Below, in pieces: positions 55,165-63,328 of a stretch of 64,000 bases of DNA. The stretch is from Lachnospiraceae bacterium (GTDB lineage: Bacteria > Bacillota > Clostridia > Lachnospirales > Lachnospiraceae). The notes beneath the pieces were generated by a model that had not been told where the DNA came from, did no database searches, and saw only the letters and a list, made by a program, of their open reading frames with translations. Each line of letters starts with the position of its first letter. Within the stretch, counting starts at the first letter, position 1. The stretch spans positions 23,180 through 87,179 of the forward strand of contig JAIKZD010000022.1 in assembly GCA_024682555.1 (NCBI GenBank). The letters are read 5' to 3'. The position numbers were made by a program, and so were the translations under genes.

Positions 55165-56568
55165 TCAGTTGCCGTAGCCTTCCCTGCCGGCACTCATTAT
55201 ACTTTCCGCAACCCCGGGGAAATACCAGGAGAGCTCTCTCCTGTTCACAATGCCGAACTGTTCATTGTCCGATGAAGCTATGCCGTTATCCCAGATACAG
55301 CAGGGAATCCCGTAGCTTCCCATGGTTTCTATGAAGTATTTGTAATAGGCTGACCGGTCTTTATCGTTGTCTTTTTTGTTTCTCGCACCGAATTCGTCTA
55401 CGACCACGCCTACGCCCTTTGACAAGAACTTTTCATCAAGGGTCTTTCCGAGATCATCTATCTGATAGGTGCTTGAACTTTTTTCCGGATCGAAATACCT
55501 GTTGGTCTCAGCACTGCTTAACTCCTGAAGGGCAAAGCTGTAAGGAACATAAGCATGGACCTCGATCATCAGTTTACCCTCTGTGGTATCCCTGGGGATC
55601 AGGAAATTCTTCGACTGAATGGGTATCGAAGAAGCATCATAGCCCGGGATCAGGAGATACCTCTCCGCATTTTTCCCCCCGGAAGCTCTTACCGTGTCCA
55701 CAAAAAGCTGATTTGACTCATTAATTATCTTCTCGGCGTCCAGACATTCATCCGCAAAATAATTCATCTTCCATTCATAGATCGTTCCCACAAGCCTGGG
55801 CTCATTAAGAGATTCGAAGATCAGATGCTCATCATAATCCTTAAAGCATTCCGCCACAGTCTTCCAGACAGCCTCCACATACCGGAGGGACTGCTCCCTG
55901 TGCTCCGTATCCGGATAATAGTATTCTTTTGAATTGTCATGGTGGATATTGATGATCACATAAAGATCATCTTCGATACAGTAATCCACCACTTCCTTTA
56001 CTCTTTTTAGCCATGCCTCATTGATCCTGATACCGGATCCGCTGTTTATATCGGGATCCTCAAGATGCGGATGCCAGGTTACGGGTATCCTTACCGTGGT
56101 AAAGCCCTGATCCCTGAGATAATCTATCATCTCTTTGGTGGTCGTGGGATTCCCCCAACAATTCTCGGTTTTCAGATCATCCGCAAAGACCTTATTATCA
56201 TCAAAAGCATCCAGTGTATTTCCCAGATTCCAGCCAAGCTTTAGTTTTTTTGCAAACTCCACCGAACCGTGACCGGCAGCGTCATCAGCGTTATTCCCGG
56301 ACATTTCTGATTCTCCCGTATCGCCATCGATATCACCGGCATTCTTATTAGATGCGCCGGGATCCTCTGCGGCGATATCCTCTGCACCGGTATCCTCTGC
56401 GCTTGAATTTGCTTTCTCTTTCTCATCTGCGCCGGTATTAATCGCACCCGTATTACCCGTCTCTTCCGGAAGATAATAAACACAGCCGGAAAGAGCAAGA
56501 CTCGTAATAAGGATGACGGCCGACGTTAAAGTAAAAAATGATCGCTTACAGCTTTTCAGGTTCATCAT
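55165..56568 (-). CDS. GH5 endoglucanase-type lipoprotein
   Basis: A 467-residue secreted cellulase. The signal peptide ends in lipobox LALSGC with Cys29, so it is anchored to the outer face of the membrane. A disordered Asp/Ala/Gly/Glu-rich linker (30-100) follows. The GH5 barrel runs from 105 to 460 with FESLNEPR (acid/base Glu256) and VVVDEFGAR (nucleophile Glu392), and IHHD and HAYVPYS at expected places. Beta-1,4-glucan is the likely substrate. Its ATG overlaps the cyclophilin gene by 23 bases. Confidence 0.92.
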   Translation of the reverse strand: MMNLKSCKRSFFTLTSAVILITSLALSGCVYYLPEETGNTGAINTGADEKEKANSSAEDTGAEDIAAEDPGASNKNAGDIDGDTGESEMSGNNADDAAGHGSVEFAKKLKLGWNLGNTLDAFDDNKVFADDLKTENCWGNPTTTKEMIDYLRDQGFTTVRIPVTWHPHLEDPDINSGSGIRINEAWLKRVKEVVDYCIEDDLYVIINIHHDNSKEYYYPDTEHREQSLRYVEAVWKTVAECFKDYDEHLIFESLNEPRLVGTIYEWKMNYFADECLDAEKIINESNQLFVDTVRASGGKNAERYLLIPGYDASSIPIQSKNFLIPRDTTEGKLMIEVHAYVPYSFALQELSSAETNRYFDPEKSSSTYQIDDLGKTLDEKFLSKGVGVVVDEFGARNKKDNDKDRSAYYKYFIETMGSYGIPCCIWDNGIASSDNEQFGIVNRRELSWYFPGVAESIMSAGREGYGN

Positions 56569-57067
56569 ACTCCACCCCGAAGGTGTCTACGGTTACGGAT
56601 TTCATGATCTGAGGTTTAACCGGCTTATCGGCACGATCCGTCTGGGTTTCGGCTATCCTGTCTACCGCTTCCATACCTTCGATGACTTTTCCGAAGGCAG
56701 CATATTCACCGTCCAGATGAGGTGATGTCTTATGCATGATAAAGAACTGGCTTCCTGCAGAATCAGGCATCATGCTCCTTGCCATTGACAGAACACCCCT
56801 CTCATGTCTGAGATCATTCCTAAAACCGTTACTGTAAAACTCTCCTTTTATCGAATATCCGGGGCCTCCCGTTCCGATTCCGTCCGGATCCCCGCCCTGT
56901 ATCATGAATCCTTTTATCACCCTGTGAAAGATCACGCCGTCATAAAAGCCTTTATTTATCAGACTTATAAAATTCCTTACAGACTGCGGGGCGATATCGG
57001 GATATAATTCCGCCTTGATAATGTCTCCGTTTTCCATAGTTATCGTTACTACAGGATTCTGTGCCAT
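56546..57067 (-). CDS. cyclophilin-type peptidyl-prolyl isomerase
   Basis: A 173-residue cytoplasmic cyclophilin. FISLINKGFYDGVIFHRVIKGFMIQGGDPDG holds the catalytic Arg and Phe, SAGSQFFIMHKTSPHLDGEYAAFGKV the remaining active site. It isomerises Xaa-Pro bonds and assists folding. AGGAGG precedes ATG. The overlap with GH5 suggests they are co-translated, though a functional link is not needed. Confidence 0.95.
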   Translation of the reverse strand: MAQNPVVTITMENGDIIKAELYPDIAPQSVRNFISLINKGFYDGVIFHRVIKGFMIQGGDPDGIGTGGPGYSIKGEFYSNGFRNDLRHERGVLSMARSMMPDSAGSQFFIMHKTSPHLDGEYAAFGKVIEGMEAVDRIAETQTDRADKPVKPQIMKSVTVDTFGVEYDEPEKL

Positions 57068-57107
57068 GAGTTTTCCCTCCTTAATCTCTGACTTATATCT
57101 TTATCTT

Positions 57108-57197
57108 ATATCTTCTTTTAATATCTTCTTTTGATATCTTCCTTTGATGCCTTCCTTTGATATCTTCCTTTAATACCTTTTTTGGTACCTTCCATTG
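57108..57197. repeat. 13-bp tandem repeat, about seven units
   Basis: Units of 13 bases (consensus ATATCTTCCTTTG on the plus strand) follow without gaps from 57,108; the last is 12 bases. On the minus strand each unit carries an AAGGAAG, so the cyclophilin leader contains several ribosome-site-like stretches. Copy number may vary by slippage. Confidence 0.85.
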
Positions 57198-57239
57198 ATA
57201 CCTGACTCCGCTTCACAGGCGGGTCATACTGCCCGTTCT

Positions 57240-57851
57240 TTATTCATCCTCTTCCCGCTTGAATATACTGTAATCCCTGTTCAGCAGGGTATTACAGGTA
57301 AGCCTCTTGGATTCTTCCCAGCCTAATTTATCAACTATCAGGTCTCTGAGCTTATGTTTATTTTTCTTGCTATAACCTCTGATGGCATTGGAATGGATGA
57401 TTTCCATAAGCTCCATCCGCCAAAGCAGGTTCATCTGGTTTTTCAATTTTGTAAGCGGTCTCTCCGCAGGATTTTTCCGTGCCTCCCTGTATACTTCCAG
57501 ATGAAGTCCCCCTTCATCATCCTTCAGTATATCATAGATGCCCCAGTGGTCAGGCACTGCCTCCTCTATCTTATCCAGAAAATGGATCCCCGTCACAATA
57601 TAACAGTAATCGCAGAACCTGTCATAATTCTTCACCTGTTTTTCAAGCCTGACCAGGGAATCCCTGTCGCTCTTTATCTCAAATCCCAGGATCTTATCCT
57701 TTGTAACTATAATGGCATCTGCCCTGCTCTTTCCAATTACCAGTTCCTCAAACACCCTCACCGGCTCGTGAAGAGCTTCATAGCCGCCTTCTATCGTTTC
57801 AAACAGGATATCCCTCATTACAGGATCATTAAGACCCTTCTTCTCCGCCAT
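57240..57851 (-). CDS. sce7726-like PD-(D/E)XK nuclease-fold protein
   Basis: A 203-residue protein. RADAIIVTKDKILGFEIKSDRDSLVRLEKQVKNY gives the PD-(D/E)XK core (Asp, then ExK), then a CDYCYIVTG strand, as in the sce7726 family. The C-terminal 70 residues are basic and helical. Members are scattered, often near mobile or defence genes, and their function is poorly known. It has its own promoter at 57,882-57,909 and lies next to the 53-bp repeat array. Confidence 0.8.
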   Translation of the reverse strand: MAEKKGLNDPVMRDILFETIEGGYEALHEPVRVFEELVIGKSRADAIIVTKDKILGFEIKSDRDSLVRLEKQVKNYDRFCDYCYIVTGIHFLDKIEEAVPDHWGIYDILKDDEGGLHLEVYREARKNPAERPLTKLKNQMNLLWRMELMEIIHSNAIRGYSKKNKHKLRDLIVDKLGWEESKRLTCNTLLNRDYSIFKREEDE

Positions 57852-57881
57852 CCGATACAGACCTCCCCACTCTGATTCTAT

Positions 57882-57909
57882 ATTTTATCATAGTTTGCAT
57901 TATATTCAA
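57882..57909 (-). promoter_or_regulatory. promoter of the sce7726-like gene
   Basis: Minus-strand TTGAAT (57,904-57,909), a 16-base spacer and TAAAAT (57,882-57,887), about 30 bases before the start. GGAGG lies in the leader. Confidence 0.6.
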
Positions 57910-58014
57910 AATCCCTTCCCTGCGCAGTATATGTTGGTTATATCTATTATTATTTCTGTCTGCTCATTGCGTTTTGGTCTGAGCATTCATGAAAAACTGC
58001 CCGGTTTTCTTTTA

Positions 58015-58318
58015 GACACTAATTTCTGGGCTTTGTTGAAATATTAGTGTATAGCTGTCCTTTCCATGACACTAATTTTCGGACTTTGTTGAATTTTTAG
58101 TGTATCGCTGCCGCTTCCCTGACACTAATTTCCGGACTTTGTTGAAATTTTAGTGTATCGTTGCCGCTTCCCTGACACTAATTTCCGGACTTTGTTGAAA
58201 TATTAGTGTATTGCTGCCTTTTCCATGACACTAATTTCCGGACTTTGTTGAATTTTTAGTGTATCGCTGCCCTTTCCCTGACACTAATTTCCGGACTTTG
58301 TTGTTTTTTTAGTGTATG
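58015..58318. repeat. six-copy tandem array, exact 53-bp period, each unit a hairpin
   Basis: Units start at 58,015, 58,068, 58,121, 58,174, 58,227 and 58,280. Each starts GACACTAATTT, carries TTTGTTG in the middle and ends its structured part with TTAGTGTA. ACACTAATTTC can pair with GAAATTTTAGTGT (two-base bulge), leaving a loop CGGACTTTGTT. Units differ by a few bases, mostly outside or in compensating parts of the stem, with 17 less structured bases between hairpins. No open reading frame crosses it. It lies between the terminator of the transporter operon and the sce7726-gene promoter, in the only long gene-free stretch of the window (57,852-58,496). Confidence 0.95.
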
Positions 58319-58346
58319 GCCGCCGTTATGGCTGCCGTTTTATAGC

Positions 58347-58375
58347 AAAAAAGGACCCGGCGGGAAACCGGATCC
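58347..58375 (-). terminator. terminator of the sugar ABC transporter operon
   Basis: On the minus strand GGATCCGG pairs with CCGGGTCC (one mismatch) around a short loop and is followed by six T residues. It ends the transporter operon 120 bases after the last gene. Confidence 0.75.
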
Positions 58376-58407
58376 TATATTGACACCAAATATTTACGCC
58401 TGTGTTT

Positions 58408-58472
58408 TCACCCCGCAGGGGCTGTTCTGTTTCACAGCTAAATTTCCTGTATCACCCCGCAAGGGCTGTTCT
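58408..58472 (-). repeat. two direct repeats with small GC hairpins
   Basis: TCACCCCGCAGGGGCTGTTC (58,408-) recurs at 58,452 with one change. Each copy contains CCCC-GCA-GGGG or a weaker version and so forms a small hairpin. They lie in the 3' end of the transporter mRNA; a third, shorter copy of the GCTGTTCTATTC part is at 58,483. Confidence 0.65.
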
Positions 58473-58496
58473 ATTCGCGGGCGCTGTTCTATTCTT

Positions 58497-59573
58497 CTAT
58501 TTTTCGATTATATTGACCTCGCAGGGCTTTCCGCCTGCAAATACGGTCTTTACGGTATCATCCGCGCTTATCAGGCCCTCCTCGACATATTCATATTTGT
58601 CGGGGATTATCCCGCTCTCGAGGTTCCTGATTATCTTGGATACCCTGGGACCGTGAAGGGGATTACATTCGCCAATGCAGGATATCCTTCCGGAGATGAC
58701 CTCCTCTATGGCCTGGTCACAGGCTCCGTCGAAGGCCACTACCATGATCTCGCCGTCCTTTATGTTGCTGCCGACCTTTCTCCCCGCAGTTTCTATGGCT
58801 TCAATGGCTCCAAAGGCCTCATTATCGTTTTCACAGTAGACAACATTTATATTGTCATGTTCCCGCAGGAACTTGGTCATCACTGCCCGGCCTTTTGCAA
58901 CTGTAAAATCTCCGGATTCTTCTCCGAGAAGGTTCCAGCCGTACTCCGACACCGCCTCCCTCAGGGCTTTGGTCCTTCCAATCTCAGCAGAAGCGCCCTC
59001 CGTGCCCATGATATTTACGATATTGATCTCCGAGCCTTCGATCCCCTTTGCCTTACAGTACTCGTTTATCCACTCGCAGACCTTTACGCCTTCCATCTCA
59101 AAGTCGGAGCCTACCCAGCATGAAAACAGCCCGCTGTCATCCACATTGACCATCCTGTCTACGATGATCACCGGGATCGAAGCATCCTTAGCCTCACAGA
59201 GCACGGTATCCCATCCGTCCTCCACCACCGGAGCGAGAACGATGTAATCAACCTCTTTCTGAATAAAGGTCCTTATTGCCGTTATCTGGTTCTGCTGTTT
59301 CTGCTGTCCGTCCGAATATGACAGATCGTATCCGTTTTCCGCGGATAAAGCCTCCTTCATCGAGGCAGTATTTATATTTCTCCAGTCTGATTCTGCCCCG
59401 ATCTGGGAAAAACCAACACTGATAAGACCCTTGTCTTCCTCTTCCGTGATCTCATCGACGGCTTCACCGGTCTCACTTCCGGTCTGGTCTGATTTCCCGC
59501 CACAGGCACACAGTATACACAGGAGAAATGTCAAGACTATATATATTGATTTTCCCGGTCTGTGTCTGTTCAT
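58497..59573 (-). CDS. ytfQ: YtfQ-like sugar-binding lipoprotein (downstream copy)
   Basis: A 358-residue periplasmic-binding-type-1 protein with lipoprotein signal (ILCACGGK; the lipid-bearing Cys is the last of LCAC). GQQKQQNQITAIRTFI, VDYIVLAPVVEDGWDTVL and VDRMVNV match YtfQ, the galactofuranose binding protein of E. coli, better than RbsB; homologous binders in other bacteria take fructose. It is the last gene of the operon, after the two permeases. Start ATG 59573; GTG 59582 is possible. Confidence 0.88.
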   Translation of the reverse strand: MNRHRPGKSIYIVLTFLLCILCACGGKSDQTGSETGEAVDEITEEEDKGLISVGFSQIGAESDWRNINTASMKEALSAENGYDLSYSDGQQKQQNQITAIRTFIQKEVDYIVLAPVVEDGWDTVLCEAKDASIPVIIVDRMVNVDDSGLFSCWVGSDFEMEGVKVCEWINEYCKAKGIEGSEINIVNIMGTEGASAEIGRTKALREAVSEYGWNLLGEESGDFTVAKGRAVMTKFLREHDNINVVYCENDNEAFGAIEAIETAGRKVGSNIKDGEIMVVAFDGACDQAIEEVISGRISCIGECNPLHGPRVSKIIRNLESGIIPDKYEYVEEGLISADDTVKTVFAGGKPCEVNIIEK

Positions 59574-59583
59574 CTGTATCACA

Positions 59584-60609
59584 TCATTTCTTCTTCTTTA
59601 ACCTCAGTGAGGCGAATATGCTCTGTATTACTATGAATAAGAACAGAAGGGCGGCCGTAAGGATGTTCGGCCAGGAACTTGCCAGTTTACCGTTCGTCTT
59701 AACTATCGAAGATATGGTACCGTTTATCAGCACACCGAAGAAGGATCCTATGACATTGCCCACACCTCCTGTCAGAAGCGTTCCACCTATAACTGCCGAG
59801 GAGATCGCATCCATCTCAAGTCCGAGAGCCTGCTGAACCGAACCGGACATCGTATTCAGTGAAAAGCAGATGCCGCCGATGGAGCAGAGGAAGGATGAGA
59901 GTATATATGCCTTCATCTTGATGCTCTTTGTACGAAGACCCATCATGGCTGCCGACTGCTCATTACCGCCGATGGCGTAAAGGCTGCGGCCGAATCTTGT
60001 ATAACGGAGCATGAAAAATATGATGACAAGCACGATGAGGGCTATCACAACGTTCACACGTATGTAAGGAGCATTGTAAACGCCTTTATTATTCGTATAT
60101 CCTCCGAAGGGGAGCTTTATCTTGTAGTTGGCCCACGCATAGTATAAAGGTGAGCTTTCCTGGGTAATGGAAACCTGATCGGTGGATATGACGGCAGTCA
60201 TACCACGGGTAAAGAACATTCCCGCCATGGATACAATGAAGGGCTGTATCTCCATATGACCTACGAAGAAACCCTGTGCAACACCGAAAAGGATTCCGAC
60301 AGCAAGAACTATCAGTATCATAAGGGGAGCCGGTATACCTTTATTTAAGCCCACCGCAAGCAGCATACAGTCCATTGCAACAAGACCGCCGACCGAAATA
60401 TCTATTCCGGCTGTCAGCATTACGCAGGTCATACCGCAGGTAATGCAGATAAGACCGGCATTTGTGATCAGAATGTTAAGGAAAGTCTGAAGGTGGGTAA
60501 ATCCCTTGTTCCTGTATAAGATACATCCCAGACTGTAAAGCACTATGAAGAGCAGTATGGTGATCACGAGCAAAAGAGTATTGCTGTTAAGCTTTAATTT
60601 ACTTTTCAT
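59584..60609 (-). CDS. yjfF: sugar ABC permease (YjfF-like)
   Basis: A 341-residue BPD-type inner-membrane permease with about ten helices and the CUT2 motif AGIDISVGGLVAMDCM plus GGNEQSAAMMGLRTKSIKMKAYILSS, the ATPase-contacting loop. Two permeases of this kind form the channel of YtfT-YjfF type importers. It is one base from the YtfT-like gene. Confidence 0.88.
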   Translation of the reverse strand: MKSKLKLNSNTLLLVITILLFIVLYSLGCILYRNKGFTHLQTFLNILITNAGLICITCGMTCVMLTAGIDISVGGLVAMDCMLLAVGLNKGIPAPLMILIVLAVGILFGVAQGFFVGHMEIQPFIVSMAGMFFTRGMTAVISTDQVSITQESSPLYYAWANYKIKLPFGGYTNNKGVYNAPYIRVNVVIALIVLVIIFFMLRYTRFGRSLYAIGGNEQSAAMMGLRTKSIKMKAYILSSFLCSIGGICFSLNTMSGSVQQALGLEMDAISSAVIGGTLLTGGVGNVIGSFFGVLINGTISSIVKTNGKLASSWPNILTAALLFLFIVIQSIFASLRLKKKK

Positions 60610-61692
60610 TTATGCCACCCCCTTTGCTGCTTTGTTCAGATTCCGTTTACGTATGTATTCCCTTACCGGAGGTGACTGAATTGCAACAATGATTATAACG
60701 ATTATTGCCTTGAACACCGGCGCCTGGTTGGTTGAAACACCCAGGGCATAAAGTGTTGTGGTGATAGCCTGTATCGTATATGCTCCGATAATGGAACCGG
60801 CGAGATTGAACTTACCGCCTCCCAGTGAGTTACCGCCGAGAGCAACCGCAAGGATCGCATCCATTTCCAGATAAAGACCGATATTATTGGAATCCGCAGA
60901 GGTTATCCTCGAAGAAGCAACTATTCCGGCTATTCCCGCGAACATTCCGCAAAGAATATAGGCTACATGTATTATCAGCTTGGAATTAAGTCCGGCGATA
61001 CGGCTGGCCTTTGAGTTGATACCAACCGACTGGATATACATTCCGAGAGCCGTCTTTTTAAGGATAACCGAAAGAATGGCTATAAAGATGGCCGTAATGA
61101 TTATAGGAGTGGGAATGGGCCCCAGGAAACTTCCGAAGAAGCCGAAGGTGCCGTTTCTTACATACACTATAAGATCGTTACACAGAAGAAGCCCTATGGC
61201 CCTGGCCGCCGAATACAATATTAACGTCGCCACCATGGGCTGGATATTTAACCTCGCCACCAGCAGTCCGTTAAAGGCACCGCAGAGACATCCCATAAGT
61301 ATACCTGCGATAACACCCACTATCAGGGGAACCGCAAGTTCGTTTGTGGAGGATACGCCGTATCCTGCAAGAAGCATGCAGCAGAAGGAAGCACAGAGGC
61401 TCATTACCGATCCTACCGAGATATCGGTTCCTGCGGAAGCCGATACAACCAGAGTCATTCCAAGGGCAAGAAGAGCTGCCTCCGATCCTCTGTTAAGTAT
61501 GTCTATTATTCTTCCGTACAGGATCGTACCGTTACTGGTAGACTGCTGAAGCGTTATCTTGAAAAACGAAAGCGGAGCAACTCCGGTTGCCGCATCATGA
61601 ATGATATTTGTCGCCATGACAAGGATCATAGCCACGATAGGCAAAAGAAGCGGAGACTTTTTGATCCTTTCGATTAAATTCTTATTTTTCAT
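60610..61692 (-). CDS. ytfT: sugar ABC permease (YtfT-like)
   Basis: A 360-residue permease with the paired motifs AGTDISVGSVMSLCASFC and VGINSKASRIAGLNSKLIIHVAYILCG. The pairing with the next permease and with YtfQ-like binders indicates the galactofuranose-type CUT2 system. Start ATG 61692 with AGGAG ahead; it overlaps the ATPase gene by 11 bases. Confidence 0.88.
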   Translation of the reverse strand: MKNKNLIERIKKSPLLLPIVAMILVMATNIIHDAATGVAPLSFFKITLQQSTSNGTILYGRIIDILNRGSEAALLALGMTLVVSASAGTDISVGSVMSLCASFCCMLLAGYGVSSTNELAVPLIVGVIAGILMGCLCGAFNGLLVARLNIQPMVATLILYSAARAIGLLLCNDLIVYVRNGTFGFFGSFLGPIPTPIIITAIFIAILSVILKKTALGMYIQSVGINSKASRIAGLNSKLIIHVAYILCGMFAGIAGIVASSRITSADSNNIGLYLEMDAILAVALGGNSLGGGKFNLAGSIIGAYTIQAITTTLYALGVSTNQAPVFKAIIVIIIVAIQSPPVREYIRKRNLNKAAKGVA

Positions 61693-63202
61693 CCCTGTCT
61701 CCTCCTGCAATTGATTTCATTACTCTTTCTTCGGTAAGTTCTCCGGTAAGTTCTTCAACCTTCTTACCGTCTCTCATGATGATCATCCTGCTGCAGGTAC
61801 GGATCATCTCGGCGATCTCGGAAGAAATGAACATGATGCTCTTTCCCTCGGATGCAAGCTCAAGGATAAGCTTCTGTATCTCCGTCTTGGTTCCTACGTC
61901 GATACCTCTTGTGGGCTCATCAAGAATGAGGAAATCCGGGTCGGTCGCAAGCCATCTTGCGAGTATGACCTTCTGCTGGTTTCCGCCGGATAACTGCTTT
62001 ACAAGAGTCTCTCTTCCGGGAGTCTTTATGGAAAGCAGATCTATGTATTTGTCAGCCAGCTCATTCTGTTTGGAATAGGGCATCAGTTTGAACATTCCGC
62101 TTCTTGACTGAAGAGCAAGGATGATATTCTCACGGACCGAAAGATCGGCTATGATACCCTCTGCCTTTCTGTCATCCGGAAGCATTCCCATTCCGAGATT
62201 CATGGCATCTATGGGCTGATTGATCTTAACCTCTTTGTCCTTGACTTTAAGGGTACCCGAATTGGCCTTGTCTGCACCGTAGATCACTCTTGCAAGCTCC
62301 GAACGGCCGCTTCCCAAAAGTCCGCCGACACCGACAACCTCTCCTTTATGGATATCAAGATCGAAGGGCTTTATGGTACCCGTGTGGCCGAGGCCTCTTG
62401 CGGATATCTCAAGCTCATCAAAGGTCTTTCCGGCATCTTCCGATTTAACCGATTTAAGATCATCGAAATCCTTACCCATCATGGCCGCAACAAGCTTTAA
62501 CCTGGGCAGTTCTTCTATCGGATACTCTCCTACAAGCAGGCCGTTTCTGAGTACCGTGATCCTGTCGCATACCTCATATACCTGTTCGAGGAAATGCGTT
62601 ACGAATATGATTCCGACTCCCTTTTCCTTAAGCATCCTCATAACTTTAAAAAGCTTTGATACTTCTTCATCATCCAGGGAAGATGTGGGTTCGTCGAGAA
62701 TAAGCACCTTACATTCCATATCAACAGCTCTGGCTATGGCAACCATCTGCTGTATGGCAAGCGAATATTCTTCAAGATTCTTGGTAACATCCACGGAAAT
62801 ACCAAGTTCATCCATGATCTCCTGAGCTCTTTTTGTATAGCTCTTTCTGTCTATGGTCTTTATCTTTGTAAGAGGTTCCCTTCCGATAAAGAGATTTTCC
62901 GCCACGGAAAGGTTCGGGCAGAGATTGACCTCCTGATACACGGTTGATATTCCGACATTCTGGGCATCCTTTGTCGAATGGTTCTTTACCTTTCCTTCAA
63001 CGCCGTCTATGTAGATCTCACCTTCCTCGAAATCGTTGATTCCGGTAAGACACTTGATGAGGGTTGATTTTCCGGCACCGTTCTCTCCCATCAGCGCGTG
63101 TATCTCGCCCTTTCTGAGGGTAAAATCCACATGACTCAGTGCTTTAACACCCGTGAATGTCATGGATATCTGTTTGGCATAAAGCACAACATTATCTTCC
63201 AC
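61682..63202 (-). CDS. ytfR: sugar ABC ATPase, tandem domains (YtfR-like), GTG start
   Basis: A 506-residue CUT2 ATPase. Domain 1 has Walker A GENGAGKST and Walker B VLILDEPTSSLD. Domain 2 has a degenerate P-loop (GLLGSGRSEL), signature LSGGNQQKVILARW and Walker B FLILDEPTRGID. The degenerate second P-loop is normal for the family. GTG 63202 follows GGAGG by eight bases. Confidence 0.9.
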   Translation of the reverse strand: MEDNVVLYAKQISMTFTGVKALSHVDFTLRKGEIHALMGENGAGKSTLIKCLTGINDFEEGEIYIDGVEGKVKNHSTKDAQNVGISTVYQEVNLCPNLSVAENLFIGREPLTKIKTIDRKSYTKRAQEIMDELGISVDVTKNLEEYSLAIQQMVAIARAVDMECKVLILDEPTSSLDDEEVSKLFKVMRMLKEKGVGIIFVTHFLEQVYEVCDRITVLRNGLLVGEYPIEELPRLKLVAAMMGKDFDDLKSVKSEDAGKTFDELEISARGLGHTGTIKPFDLDIHKGEVVGVGGLLGSGRSELARVIYGADKANSGTLKVKDKEVKINQPIDAMNLGMGMLPDDRKAEGIIADLSVRENIILALQSRSGMFKLMPYSKQNELADKYIDLLSIKTPGRETLVKQLSGGNQQKVILARWLATDPDFLILDEPTRGIDVGTKTEIQKLILELASEGKSIMFISSEIAEMIRTCSRMIIMRDGKKVEELTGELTEERVMKSIAGGDRDEK

Positions 63203-63247
63203 GTTTTATTCCTCCCTGTCTAAATATCTTCCTCATATTATAAAATC

Positions 63248-63271
63248 GGGAGGGAGCAACAACTCCCTCCC
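63248..63271 (-). terminator. attenuator-like hairpin between binding protein and ATPase genes
   Basis: A perfect nine-base-pair stem GGGAGGGAG/CTCCCTCCC with a six-base loop, followed on the minus strand by GATTTTATAA. The modest T run suggests partial termination or 3' protection, which lets the binding protein be made in excess over the transporter core. Confidence 0.75.
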
Positions 63272-63328
63272 TGATCTTACATTTTTTTATTAAGGTAAGC
63301 GGTGTGACCGCAAACCATTGTCTTTATC

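Noticed and set aside
58015-58318. CRISPR array
   Set aside because: The whole 53-base unit is repeated, including the stretch that would be spacer, and no cas genes are nearby.
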